Assembly (NCBI RefSeq): GCF_021735935.1
Contig: NZ_WMDZ01000001.1
Coordinates: 2,914,001 to 2,978,000 of the forward strand
Reading direction: 5' to 3'
From: Sulfitobacter sp. M39
GTDB taxonomy: Bacteria > Pseudomonadota > Alphaproteobacteria > Rhodobacterales > Rhodobacteraceae
DNA: 64,000 bases
Every line of letters starts with the position of its first letter. Within the stretch, counting starts at the first letter, position 1. The notes below the pieces were generated by a model, which had not been told where the DNA came from, made no database searches, and was given only the letters and a program-made list of their open reading frames with translations. Shown piece after piece: positions 9,465 to 17,727 of this stretch. Position numbers and translations under genes: made by a program.

Positions 9465-10007
9465 CTATTTCCGGCGCTGGTGTTCATCCAGACGCGGCAT
9501 GATCTCAACGAAGTTGCAGGGCTTGTGCCGGTAGTCGAGCTGCTTGATCAAAATCTCGTCCCATGCATCCTTGCACGCCCCCGGAGACCCGGGCAGCGCA
9601 AAGAGATACGTTCCCTGGGCAACGCCAGCGGTCGCCCGGCTTTGCACCGCCGAGGTGCCGATCTTTTGCATGGATACGATCGTGAACACGGTCCCGAAGG
9701 CGTCGATCTCTTTCTCGTAGACATCGCGATGTGCCTCGACCGTCACATCGCGCCCCGTCAGCCCTGTGCCCCCCGTGCTGATCACCACGTCAATCTCAGG
9801 GTCGGCACACCAGTCGCGCAACTGGTCGGCAATCTCGCCGCGCTCATCGCGGATAATGCTGCGTGCCGCGAGGAAATGCCCCGCTTCGGCGATGCGCGCG
9901 ACCAAGACATCGCCTGAACTGTCTTCGGCCAAGCCGCGGGTATCGGATACTGTCAGCACCGCGATGCGCACGGGGATAAAGTCTATCGTCTCGTCAATCC
10001 GGCTCAT
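9465..10007 (-). CDS. moaB: Molybdenum cofactor biosynthesis protein MoaB
   Basis: 180 residues. MoaB/MogA-fold protein proposed to adenylylate molybdopterin before molybdenum insertion. Signatures: VLTVSDTRGLAEDSSGD at the N-terminus, the STGGTGLTGRDVT loop (around residue 90), and FALPGSPGACKDAWDEIL near the C-terminus. Last gene of a three-gene overlapping operon with the uracil-DNA glycosylase and LysE genes; its ATG overlaps the lysE stop (ATGA). The molybdopterin synthase genes moaE and moaD lie 12 kb away. Confidence 0.93.
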   Translation of the reverse strand: MSRIDETIDFIPVRIAVLTVSDTRGLAEDSSGDVLVARIAEAGHFLAARSIIRDERGEIADQLRDWCADPEIDVVISTGGTGLTGRDVTVEAHRDVYEKEIDAFGTVFTIVSMQKIGTSAVQSRATAGVAQGTYLFALPGSPGACKDAWDEILIKQLDYRHKPCNFVEIMPRLDEHQRRK

Positions 10008-10612
10008 GTCCGCTCCAATACTGCAAGGCGTGCGGCGAGGGCCACGAAAATACCGCTGCTGATCCAGCGCAGCGCCTGCCCACCCCCGACCATCCGGCGG
10101 CCCAGGCCACCGGCAAACACACCGACCAAGGCGTTGATGATCAACCCGCCAAGCGACAGCACCGACCCCAGCATCAGAAACTGCAGCAAAACCGGCCCGG
10201 CGTCTGGCACGACGAACTGCGGGACAAAGGCCAGCACGAAAAGGATCACCTTGGGGTTCGTCAGGTTCACGATCAAACCGCTGCGAAACGCGGATTTCGG
10301 GGCGGGTACGGGAGTTGTAGCCACCCCGCTGCTACGCCAAGTCTGCACGGCCAGCCACAAAAGATAGGCAACCCCGATCCAGCGGATCACATCAAAGGCC
10401 CACGGCAGGGCCGCCACCACCGCACCAAGACCAAGCCCCGCCAAGGTCACATGCACCATACCGCCAAGGGCGACCCCCGCACTGGCCGCAACCGAGGCGC
10501 GCGGACCAAAGCGCATGCCCTGCCCCAGACAAAACATCATATCCGCGCCCGGTGTCAGGTTCAGCGCCAGGGCGGCGGGCACAAAGGCCAGCAATGTGAG
10601 GGGATCAACCAT
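10004..10612 (-). CDS. LysE/RhtB family amino-acid exporter
   Basis: 202 residues with about six hydrophobic segments. The family signature is at the start: LNLTPGADMMFCLGQGMRFG (residues 17-36). NLTNPKVILFVLAFVPQFV follows near residue 115. Members export amino acids or homoserine lactones; the substrate here is unknown. Its start lies inside the last eight bases of the uracil-DNA glycosylase gene and its end overlaps moaB, so all three are translationally coupled although functionally unrelated. Confidence 0.9.
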   Translation of the reverse strand: MVDPLTLLAFVPAALALNLTPGADMMFCLGQGMRFGPRASVAASAGVALGGMVHVTLAGLGLGAVVAALPWAFDVIRWIGVAYLLWLAVQTWRSSGVATTPVPAPKSAFRSGLIVNLTNPKVILFVLAFVPQFVVPDAGPVLLQFLMLGSVLSLGGLIINALVGVFAGGLGRRMVGGGQALRWISSGIFVALAARLAVLERT

Positions 10613-11378
10613 GCGTCAATTTTGCCTTCAGTGACAGTAAATCGGCCCAAGCCTCGCGTTTGAATTCGGGGCTGCGCAGCAGATAGGCGGGGTGGAACAT
10701 GGGCAATGCGGGCAACCCCTCGGCTTGCGTCCACTGACCGCGCAAGCGGGTGATGCCGCGTTTGCCCAGCAATGCCTGCGCGGACCAATTGCCAACGATG
10801 ACCAACACCTCGGGCTTGGCCAAAGCGATATGCCGCGCCAGAAACGGCTTCATCATCGCGATTTCATCCGGTTTCGGATCGCGGTTCTGCGGCGGCCGCC
10901 AGGGCAAGACATTGGTGATATAGACAGGCGACGTCTGGTGATGACGCCCCATGTCGATGGCCGCGAGCATCTTGTCCAGCAACACGCCAGCACGCCCGAC
11001 AAAGGGCCGGCCCTCGCGGTCTTCGTCCCGCCCTGGCGCCTCGCCCACGATCATCACCCGTGCCCCCGGCGTCCCGTCCGAGAACACCATTTTGCGCGCG
11101 CCGCGTTTTAGCTCGCAATGCTCGAAGGCGGCCATGGCGGCGCGCAATTCATCCAGCGTCGCAGCCCCTGCGGCGGCTTGCGTCGCCTCTGCCACCACGT
11201 CCGGCCCTTGGGAGGCCAAAGGCACCGGTCCGCTCTTGCCCTTTTGCGCCTTCGGCTTCTCGACCGCGGCGGGCACCTCGTAGCGGTTCACCGGCGCATC
11301 GCAAATCGCCTCGGTCGCGCCAAGTTCGATCTGCCAATGCAAAAGCGCAAGCGCCTGATGATAATCCACTGATTCCAT
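10605..11378 (-). CDS. Uracil-DNA glycosylase, family-4-like without the Fe-S cysteines
   Basis: 257 residues. Removes uracil from DNA as the first step of base excision repair. Motif A is GEAPGRDED (residues 112-120) and motif B is HPAYLL (His229). There is an N-terminal variable region of about 75 residues. Classical family-4 enzymes bind a 4Fe-4S cluster through four cysteines; this protein has only two cysteines in total (Cys26 and Cys88). Only Cys88 aligns with a cluster ligand, and the position of a third ligand is Trp160 in [10 protein letters not shown] cluster-free UDG class related to family 4 has been described in Bradyrhizobium (from memory), and this belongs with it. Confidence 0.88.
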   Translation of the reverse strand: MESVDYHQALALLHWQIELGATEAICDAPVNRYEVPAAVEKPKAQKGKSGPVPLASQGPDVVAEATQAAAGAATLDELRAAMAAFEHCELKRGARKMVFSDGTPGARVMIVGEAPGRDEDREGRPFVGRAGVLLDKMLAAIDMGRHHQTSPVYITNVLPWRPPQNRDPKPDEIAMMKPFLARHIALAKPEVLVIVGNWSAQALLGKRGITRLRGQWTQAEGLPALPMFHPAYLLRSPEFKREAWADLLSLKAKLTHG

Positions 11379-11534
11379 GCGCCCAACTTACGCGCTGGTG
11401 TCGGCAATAAAAATGCCAACTTCCAAATGGTCTTAAATCCAACGCGGCCCCCACAGCCGGATGACCCCGCCCGACGACTTGCCCCGCCCCGCGCCGCCGC
11501 CTATAACGCCAAAAATAACGTGGGGTCCCCCGTC

Positions 11535-12482
11535 ATGAGTTTCGCACACCGCCATCTTCTGGGCATTGAACACCTGTCCCAGGATGACATCACCACCCTG
11601 CTTGATCTGGCCGACAGCTATGCCGATCTGAACCGCCAGCCCCATAAACACAGCGACGCGCTGAGCGGGCTGACACAGATCAATATGTTCTTCGAAAACT
11701 CCACCCGGACGCAGGCGAGCTTCGAGATCGCGGGCAAGCGGTTGGGTGCGGATGTGATGAATATGGCGATGCAGGCGTCCTCGATCAAAAAGGGCGAAAC
11801 CCTGATTGATACGGCGATGACGCTGAACGCCATGCACCCCGATCTGCTGGTGGTCCGCCATCCGCAATCCGGTGCCGTCGATCTGCTGGCGCAGAAGGTG
11901 AACTGCGCGGTGCTCAATGCGGGTGACGGGCGACATGAACACCCTACGCAAGCACTGCTGGACGCGCTGACGATCCGCCGCGCCAAGGGCCGCTTGCATC
12001 GCCTGTCCATCGCCATCTGCGGCGACATTGCCCATAGTCGCGTGGCACGGTCCAACATCATGCTGCTTGGCAAGATGGAGAACCGCATCCGCCTTATCGC
12101 GCCGCCGACGCTGATGCCAGCGCAAATCGGTGAATTCGGCGTCGAAGTCTTCGATGACATGGAAGAAGGACTGAAAGACGTTGATGTGGTGATGATGCTC
12201 CGCTTACAAAAAGAACGCATGGATGGCGGCTTTATCCCCAGCGAACGCGAGTATTATCACAGATATGGGCTGGACGCCGAAAAGCTGGCCCATGCCAAGC
12301 CTGATGCCATCGTGATGCACCCCGGCCCGATGAACCGCGGCGTAGAGATCGACGGAACGCTCGCCGATGACATCAACCGCAGCGTCATTCAGGATCAGGT
12401 AGAGATGGGCGTCGCAGTGCGCATGGCCGCGATGGACCTGCTGGCGCGCAACCTTGTCGACAGCCGCAAGGCCACCGCATGA
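11535..12482 (+). CDS. pyrB: Aspartate carbamoyltransferase catalytic chain
   Basis: 315 residues from ATG 11535 ([14 protein letters not shown]); an upstream in-frame start at 11427 would add a low-complexity Pro/Ala-rich stretch and is rejected. Catalyses carbamoyl phosphate + L-aspartate to carbamoyl aspartate. Carbamoyl-phosphate loop [12 protein letters not shown] (around residue 53), the KKGE loop, HPTQALLD and MHPGPMNRG are all present. No pyrI regulatory-chain gene follows. Instead it is coupled by ATGA to a chain of small membrane proteins and then to a defective dihydroorotase homologue, as in pyrBC'-type operons. Confidence 0.96.
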   Translation: MSFAHRHLLGIEHLSQDDITTLLDLADSYADLNRQPHKHSDALSGLTQINMFFENSTRTQASFEIAGKRLGADVMNMAMQASSIKKGETLIDTAMTLNAMHPDLLVVRHPQSGAVDLLAQKVNCAVLNAGDGRHEHPTQALLDALTIRRAKGRLHRLSIAICGDIAHSRVARSNIMLLGKMENRIRLIAPPTLMPAQIGEFGVEVFDDMEEGLKDVDVVMMLRLQKERMDGGFIPSEREYYHRYGLDAEKLAHAKPDAIVMHPGPMNRGVEIDGTLADDINRSVIQDQVEMGVAVRMAAMDLLARNLVDSRKATA

Positions 12483-12919
12483 CCGCAGCCCCGCCCGAAG
12501 AACAGGACCTGCTGCACTGGCGTATCTCGCCGCGGGCGTTCTTTTGGCGGTGCGTGGCGCTGGCGGTGCTGACCATGTTGTTCACGCTGCCCTTGCTCAT
12601 CTGGCTGGACCCGTTCACGTGGCTGCTGGTCTCGGTTCTGATTGCGGTGTTCTACATGTGGGTGTTTGAGGAATTCCAGATCTGGTACAGCAACCGCAAT
12701 ACCGTCTGGCGGCTGACCAACCGTGCGCTTTACATCAACGCCCCCGATACGGCAGAGCCGCTGGTCCTGCCGTTGACCGACATCCGGTCGATCGGGAAAC
12801 TGTCCTTGTGGTCGATCAGTCTTGGCCTGCCTGACGGCCAGCGGATCACCTTGCCGCTGGTGCCGAACCGGGCAGAGACCAAGGCCCGCCTTGCCCAAGC
12901 GATAGAGGCTGCATCATGA
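12479..12919 (+). CDS. Unknown two-TM protein with PH-like C-terminal domain, in pyrB operon
   Basis: 146 residues, product not firmly recognised. Two predicted TM helices (roughly residues 18-38 and 43-62) are followed by a soluble stretch with the pattern [11 protein letters not shown] and a following IxxI segment, reminiscent of bacterial pleckstrin-homology-like (bPH) domains. The start overlaps the pyrB stop as ATGA, and its own stop overlaps the next gene, so it is made in step with PyrB. Function unknown; membrane attachment of the pyrimidine enzymes is one possibility. Confidence 0.75.
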   Translation: MTAAPPEEQDLLHWRISPRAFFWRCVALAVLTMLFTLPLLIWLDPFTWLLVSVLIAVFYMWVFEEFQIWYSNRNTVWRLTNRALYINAPDTAEPLVLPLTDIRSIGKLSLWSISLGLPDGQRITLPLVPNRAETKARLAQAIEAAS

Positions 12920-13431
12920 GCGATCGTTTTTGGCAAGACCTGCTTGAACCCGAGGAAGAGCTGCTCTGGACAGGTCGCCCCCGCCCCAAGCTGTCGCTGC
13001 GCAATTTTCAGCTGTTCGGCCCCTTTGTCGGGGCCATTGGCACCGTGATCGCGGGGGCATTTGTGCTGCGGGGTAACACCCTGCCCGTGTCACAATCGGT
13101 CGTGGTGGCGGTGATCGTCGCACTGGTGGCGCTGTCGTTGCTGCGCGGGATGAAACGGCTGACCGACCTGCGCCGCACCCGCTATGCGCTGACCAACCAC
13201 CGCGCCCTGTTTTTCAAACTGACCCGCGACGGCACCCGTGCCAAAGCTTTCCCCCGCAGCGCCGAGACGAAACCCGATCTGCGCCCGACCAGCCCGCCGT
13301 CTGTCTTCTTTATCCGGCATGAACAGCCGGACAATCCGGCACGCGCCGCGCATCTAGGATTTGAATATGTCGAAGACAGCGACAGATTAAGTGCATTGAT
13401 GGTAACCCCGTACAAAGGTGCAACACGATGA
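12916..13431 (+). CDS. Unknown two-TM PH-like protein, in pyrB operon
   Basis: 171 residues. Opens with EEELLWTGRPRPKLSL, has two hydrophobic segments (about 36-55 and 62-78), then RRTRYALTNHRALFF, the common YxLTNxR pattern of bacterial PH-like proteins. After that comes a less ordered tail with FFIRHEQPDNPARAAHLGFEYV. Resembles its upstream neighbour in plan, so the pair may be ancient duplicates or hetero-partners. Overlaps both neighbours by 4 nt (ATGA). No enzymatic motif seen. Confidence 0.75.
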   Translation: MSDRFWQDLLEPEEELLWTGRPRPKLSLRNFQLFGPFVGAIGTVIAGAFVLRGNTLPVSQSVVVAVIVALVALSLLRGMKRLTDLRRTRYALTNHRALFFKLTRDGTRAKAFPRSAETKPDLRPTSPPSVFFIRHEQPDNPARAAHLGFEYVEDSDRLSALMVTPYKGATR

Positions 13432-13964
13432 CACAACTCAAAATCCCCAAGGGCGAGATCGGCCAGATCCGCCTGTTTGCCGTGAACCGCCCGATTGACG
13501 AATTGGCCCGCGACCTGCGCAACGACAGTAAAGAGGCGCTGATTGCTGATCTGCTGGGCCGCCCTATGCCCGAAGGCGCGGCCGAACTGTTCCCCGTGTC
13601 TGATCTGACTGGCGTAGGTCTCGCCTCCTATCTGGGTGATGGCTATGCGGTGCCGCGTGAACAGATCAGCCGCGACCGTGCGCGATTGGATGCGCTGGAC
13701 GGCTATGTATTGCTGCTGTTCTCCTCGGCCTTTGACGGGCAAGAAGCGACGCTGGACCTTGGCCCCGAACTGACGATGATCGGCACCTATGGCGAGGCGC
13801 AGCCCGATATGTCCGTCACCCCGCTTGAGGCTGAATCCGCACAACCCTACACCGGTGCCGCGGATATGACCCCGAAATCCCCGCCCAAGGGCGGTGCCGG
13901 CGGTATGATCCTGCTTTTGGCGGTGATCGTGCTGATCGGTCTTATTCTCTGGTGGCTGCTGTGA
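13428..13964 (+). CDS. Unknown tail-anchored protein, in pyrB operon
   Basis: 178 residues, mostly soluble with one very hydrophobic C-terminal helix (MILLLAVIVLIGLILWWLL, about 160-178), preceded by a Pro/Gly/Lys linker. That arrangement predicts a cytosolic domain anchored by its tail. The N-terminal 125 residues show no catalytic motif I recognise. Overlaps the upstream gene (ATGA), and its TGA overlaps the GTG of the 34-codon ORF that follows. Likely acts with the other small membrane proteins of this operon. Confidence 0.75.
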   Translation: MTQLKIPKGEIGQIRLFAVNRPIDELARDLRNDSKEALIADLLGRPMPEGAAELFPVSDLTGVGLASYLGDGYAVPREQISRDRARLDALDGYVLLLFSSAFDGQEATLDLGPELTMIGTYGEAQPDMSVTPLEAESAQPYTGAADMTPKSPPKGGAGGMILLLAVIVLIGLILWWLL

Positions 13965-14065
13965 AAGAACCCAAACCCGATCCCAAGATGTCCGGCCGTA
14001 TCGCCATGATTGCCCTGCTTGTCGCCTTTGGCGTGGCGGGCATGATGGTGTGGATCGGGTCCTGA
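13961..14065 (+). CDS. Small single-TM protein (34 aa), in pyrB operon
   Basis: GTG start at 13961 overlapping the previous stop (GTGA); TGA at 14063-14065. The product starts MKEPKPDPKMSGRIAM and continues into one TM helix ending MMVWIGS. The charged, proline-rich N-terminus and single helix resemble small membrane-complex subunits. It is supported by coupling, spacing and frame and by the lack of any other use for this stretch, but there is no homology evidence from the sequence alone. A 54-bp gap then leads to the dihydroorotase-like gene. Confidence 0.6.
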   Translation: MKEPKPDPKMSGRIAMIALLVAFGVAGMMVWIGS

Positions 14066-14119
14066 CCTTTCTGACCGCCCCCGCGGCACCCCTGTTTTCC
14101 TAACGACGAAGGCCCCTCC

Positions 14120-15400
14120 ATGACCCTGCATTTTATCAACGCGCAGCTGATCGACCCCGAAGCAGGCACCGTCACCCGCGGCACGCTTCGGGTCGAGGAT
14201 GGCAAGATCGCGGCGGTAATGGACGATACCGCACCGATCCCCGGGGATGCGCAGGTCGTGGATTGCCGAGGGAAATACCTGGCCCCCGGTATCGTCGATC
14301 TGGGCGTCAAAGTCTGTGAACCCGGCGAGCGGCACAAGGAAAGCTTCCGCTCTGCAGGGTTGGCAGCGGCTGCAGGTGGGGTCACGACAATGGTCACCCG
14401 CCCCGACACCGACCCCACCATCGACAGCCCCGAAGTGCTTGAATTCGTTACCCGCCGTGCGAACGAGGCCGCCCCGGTCAACGTCGTGCCCATGGCTGCG
14501 CTGACCAAGGGCCGCGAAGGCCGCGAGATGACGGAGATCGGGTTTCTCATGGATGCCGGTGCCGTGGGCTTTACCGATTGTGACCGCGTGGTGACGGATA
14601 CCAAAGTGTTCTCCCGCGCGCTGACCTATGCCCGTAGCATTGGCGCGCTTGTCATCGCTCACCCGCAGGAACCCATCCTGAGCAAGGGGGCGGCGGTGAC
14701 CTCTGGTAAATTCGCGTCGCTGCGCGGGCTGCCTGCCGTCTCGCCCATGGCTGAACGCATGGGGCTGGACCGCGACATCGCCCTGATCGAAATGACCGGT
14801 GCCCGCTATCACGCCGACCAGATCACAACCGCCCGCGCCCTGCCCGCGCTGGAGCGTGCAAAGAAGAACGGCCTGGATATCACCGCCGGGGTCGGCATCC
14901 ACCACCTGACGCTGAACGCGCTGGATGTGGCCGACTACCGCACCTTCTTCAAGCTCAAGCCCCCCCTGCGCGACGAAGAGGATCGCATCGCCGTGGTAGA
15001 GGCCGTGGCCTCTGGCCTGATCGATATCATCTGCTCCATGCACACCCCGCAGGACGAGGAATCCAAACGGCTCCCGTTCGAGGAAGCCGCATCGGGGGCC
15101 GTCGCATTGGAAACCCTGCTGCCCGCAGCCTTGCGACTGGTCCACTCCGAGATGATCGATATCGCCACGTTGTGGCGTGCGCTGTCGTTCAACCCTGCAA
15201 AACGTCTGGGGTTGCCCGGGGGGCGGATGTCCGTCGGTGCCCCCGCCGATCTGGTGCTGTTTGATGATGGCGCGCCTTTCGTGATGGACCGCGAGGTTTT
15301 GCGGTCGAAATCGCGCAACACCCCCTTTGACGGGATGCGCATGCAAGGTAAGGTCTTGGAAACTTACGTTTCCGGCACCTGCATCTATAAGGCCTCCTGA
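14120..15400 (+). CDS. pyrC: Dihydroorotase homologue with degenerate metal site (PyrC'/PyrX-type pseudo-DHOase)
   Basis: 426 residues, full-length class I dihydroorotase fold. The zinc-binding HxH of active enzymes is replaced by Gly62-Val-Lys64 in DLGVKVCEPG. The downstream ligand His in the QHxST-type motif is Gln (YHADQITTA, about residue 233), and the catalytic Asp of TDHAPH is gone (ICSMHTPQ, about residue 303). The rest of the fold is well kept (PGIVD, TNP-like TDPTID, NPPLR-like KPPLRDEEDR, SRNTP), so it is under selection but should not hydrolyse dihydroorotate. By analogy with Pseudomonas pyrBC', it probably supports aspartate carbamoyltransferase assembly, and an active DHOase must be encoded elsewhere. 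Confidence 0.88.
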   Translation: MTLHFINAQLIDPEAGTVTRGTLRVEDGKIAAVMDDTAPIPGDAQVVDCRGKYLAPGIVDLGVKVCEPGERHKESFRSAGLAAAAGGVTTMVTRPDTDPTIDSPEVLEFVTRRANEAAPVNVVPMAALTKGREGREMTEIGFLMDAGAVGFTDCDRVVTDTKVFSRALTYARSIGALVIAHPQEPILSKGAAVTSGKFASLRGLPAVSPMAERMGLDRDIALIEMTGARYHADQITTARALPALERAKKNGLDITAGVGIHHLTLNALDVADYRTFFKLKPPLRDEEDRIAVVEAVASGLIDIICSMHTPQDEESKRLPFEEAASGAVALETLLPAALRLVHSEMIDIATLWRALSFNPAKRLGLPGGRMSVGAPADLVLFDDGAPFVMDREVLRSKSRNTPFDGMRMQGKVLETYVSGTCIYKAS

Positions 15401-15402
15401 AT

Positions 15403-16014
15403 ATGCCCCTGATCGACTCTTCCCTATTCGTGCTCCTGTTCTGGGCCGTTGCGGCCTATCTGATCGGGTCGGTCCCCTTTGGCATGGTGCTGACGCGCGC
15501 AATGAATCTGGGCGATCTGCGCAGCATCGGGTCGGGCAATATCGGTGCCACCAATGTGCTGCGCACAGGTTCCAAAAAAGCGGCGGCGCTGACGTTGATC
15601 CTGGATGGGGGCAAAGGGGCCGTTGCGGTGCTGCTGGCACGGCTCTTCGCGGGCGAGGACGCCGCCCAAATTGCCGCATTGGCCGCGATGCTGGGCCATT
15701 GCTATCCGGTCTGGCTGGGGTTCAAGGGCGGCAAGGGTGTCGCGACATTCCTTGGTGTGTTGCTGGCCCTTGCATGGCCCGTCGGCCTGGCCTGCTGTCT
15801 GGCGTGGCTGATCGCCATGGCCGTCACCCGCACCTCGTCCATCGGGGGGCTGGCATCCGCCGCGGCATCGACCTTCTTTATGATCTTCCTGGGCTATGGC
15901 AGCGCCTTGTTTCTGGGCATCCTGCTGACCCTGCTGGTGTTCTGGCGCCACCGCGAGAACATCAAACGTATCCGCGCGGGTACAGAACCCAAAATTGGTG
16001 CCAAAAAAGACTGA
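15403..16014 (+). CDS. plsY: Glycerol-3-phosphate acyltransferase PlsY
   Basis: 203 residues, five or so TM helices. Transfers an acyl group from acyl-phosphate to glycerol-3-phosphate, the first step of phospholipid synthesis. Conserved loops are all visible: YLIGSVPFGMVL, GSGNIGATNVLRTG, LDGGKGAVAV and GFKGGKGVATFLG, with HREN near the C-terminus. It starts 2 nt after the pseudo-DHOase stop and is thus the last recognised enzyme of the pyrimidine operon, linking it to membrane lipid synthesis. Confidence 0.95.
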   Translation: MPLIDSSLFVLLFWAVAAYLIGSVPFGMVLTRAMNLGDLRSIGSGNIGATNVLRTGSKKAAALTLILDGGKGAVAVLLARLFAGEDAAQIAALAAMLGHCYPVWLGFKGGKGVATFLGVLLALAWPVGLACCLAWLIAMAVTRTSSIGGLASAAASTFFMIFLGYGSALFLGILLTLLVFWRHRENIKRIRAGTEPKIGAKKD

Positions 16015-16303
16015 CCCCCTGCCCGTGCCCGAAGGTCCTTCCGTCGACGCTGGCTTTCTGACGGCCTTCCACGCGCTGCCCGACGGCACCCATAAGGGCC
16101 GCTATGCCGGACGGCGTTATGTCTGGTCAAAAACCGCGTTCAGGAATGGCAAAAGCTGGAAATTGGTGGCCGATGAATTGGGCGGTACGGACTATATCAG
16201 CCTGAACCTCTACGCGCTGGCCAGCGGCGCACGTCTTTATCCCTGCGAAATGCCCGCGGCCAAGGTCATCGCCTTTGTCCGCGAGCTAGTGATCGATCAA
16301 TAG
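15998..16303 (+). CDS. Conserved hypothetical protein (about 100 aa)
   Basis: 101 residues from GTG 15998 (a TTG at 15995 is the alternative), overlapping the plsY end by 17 nt. Soluble, with no signal peptide or TM helix. Central part reads FHALPDGTHKGRYAGRRYVW, then SKTAFRNGKSWKLVADELGG and a helical C-terminus. No family recognised. It overlaps the end of convergent gshA by 7 nt, which leaves no room for a conventional terminator between them. Confidence 0.65.
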   Translation: MPKKTDPLPVPEGPSVDAGFLTAFHALPDGTHKGRYAGRRYVWSKTAFRNGKSWKLVADELGGTDYISLNLYALASGARLYPCEMPAAKVIAFVRELVIDQ

Positions 16304-17667
16304 GAATAGTCGGCGTAGATTCGGCTGAGGTTGCCGTTCCACTTACCGTTATAATCCTCCAGAAGCTCATCCGCAGGGACCTTGCCGGTCTCGATGCTTT
16401 CCTTCAGCGCGTTCAGGAAATGCGTCTCGTCCGGGACCATACCGCCCGCACCGCTGCGCGCCCTTGCTTTCAGCCCTTGTTCGGACAGGGCCACAGCCTC
16501 GCGCGCGATATCATGCATGCGCACGCCGCCCACCCTGGCCTGCAACCCATCGACAGAGCCCGCGACCCGCAGCGCCTCGCGCGTTTCGGCATCCCAGTCT
16601 TTCACCAGATCCCACGCACCATCCAGCGCCTGTTGGTCATAGGTCAACCCGACCCAAAACGCGGGCAAAGCACATAGACGACGCCAGGGTCCACCGTCGG
16701 CACCGCGCATTTCGATGAATTTCTTGATCCGCGCCTCGGGGAAGGCGGTGGTCAGGTGATCCGCCCAATCGCTCAGCGTCGGAATTTCCCCGGGCAGCCC
16801 AGGCAGCTTGCCTTTCAGGAAGTCGCGGAAAGACTGCCCCAGGGCATCGATATATATTCCATCGCGGTAGACAAAATACATCGGCACATCGAGCGCATAT
16901 TCCACCCAACGTTCAAAGCCCATGCCGTCTTCGAATACCCAAGGCAACATGCCCGTACGCGCCGCATCCAGATCACGCCACACCCGGCTGCGCCATGATT
17001 TGTGGCCGTTGGGTTTGCCTTCGAAAAAGGGCGAATTCGCAAACAGCGCAGTCGCGACAGGTTGCAAGGCCAGCGCCACGCGCAGCTTTTGCACCATGTC
17101 CGCCTCGGACCCGAAATCAAGGTTCACCTGCACCGTGCAGGTCCGGCGCATCATGACCCGGCCCATAGTGCCGACCTTGGTCATATATTCGTTCATCAGC
17201 TTGTACCGGCCCTTGGGCATCAGATCCATCTGGTCGTGGGACCATTCCGGTGCCGCACCCAAGCCAATGAACCCCGCGCCGATCCGGTCCGCCACATCGC
17301 GCACTTCGCGCAGGTGGGTGTTCACCTCGTCGCAAGTCTCGTGGATGGTTTCGACGGGCGCGCCTGATAGCTCCAACTGACCGCCCGGCTCGAGCGATAT
17401 ATTGGCCCCGTCCTTGACCAACCCGATCAGCTTGCCGCCCTCTTCTACAGAGGCCCAACCGTGGCCGTCGCGCAGCCCCTCCAACATCGCGCGGATCGAA
17501 CAGTCGCCCTCATAGGGCAAGGGCAGCAGCGTCTCTTTGTTGTAGCCGAATTTCTCGTGCTCGGTGCCGATGCGCCAATCTTCCTTGGGCTTGCACCCGT
17601 CCGCGAGGTAGTTGACCAGCTGGTCGTAACTTTCGATCGGGCCGCCGCCGGATTGAGGGATAGACAT
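16297..17667 (-). CDS. gshA: Glutamate-cysteine ligase (alphaproteobacterial/plant type)
   Basis: 456 residues from ATG 17667, which has GGAG about 8 nt upstream; an in-frame start at 17688 is less likely. ATP-dependent formation of gamma-glutamylcysteine, first step of glutathione synthesis. Family features: RIGTEHEKFGYN near residue 40, ISLEPGGQLELSGAP near 95, and RTCTVQVNLDFGSEADM near 160. Length and motifs match the plant/alphaproteobacterial class rather than the enterobacterial GshA. It is followed upstream on the same strand by an unknown membrane protein and rsmE. Confidence 0.95.
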   Translation of the reverse strand: MSIPQSGGGPIESYDQLVNYLADGCKPKEDWRIGTEHEKFGYNKETLLPLPYEGDCSIRAMLEGLRDGHGWASVEEGGKLIGLVKDGANISLEPGGQLELSGAPVETIHETCDEVNTHLREVRDVADRIGAGFIGLGAAPEWSHDQMDLMPKGRYKLMNEYMTKVGTMGRVMMRRTCTVQVNLDFGSEADMVQKLRVALALQPVATALFANSPFFEGKPNGHKSWRSRVWRDLDAARTGMLPWVFEDGMGFERWVEYALDVPMYFVYRDGIYIDALGQSFRDFLKGKLPGLPGEIPTLSDWADHLTTAFPEARIKKFIEMRGADGGPWRRLCALPAFWVGLTYDQQALDGAWDLVKDWDAETREALRVAGSVDGLQARVGGVRMHDIAREAVALSEQGLKARARSGAGGMVPDETHFLNALKESIETGKVPADELLEDYNGKWNGNLSRIYADYSY

Positions 17668-17727
17668 GTGGGGTGGCTCCGAGTTCAATTTCTGTGGTCT
17701 AAGGGATGGTGCGATTTGGGCGGGGTG

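Noticed and set aside
13847..15679. 610-codon leftward ORF opposite the pyrC-like gene
   Set aside because: Antisense shadow of high-GC coding DNA; the sense genes have clear family motifs and coupling.
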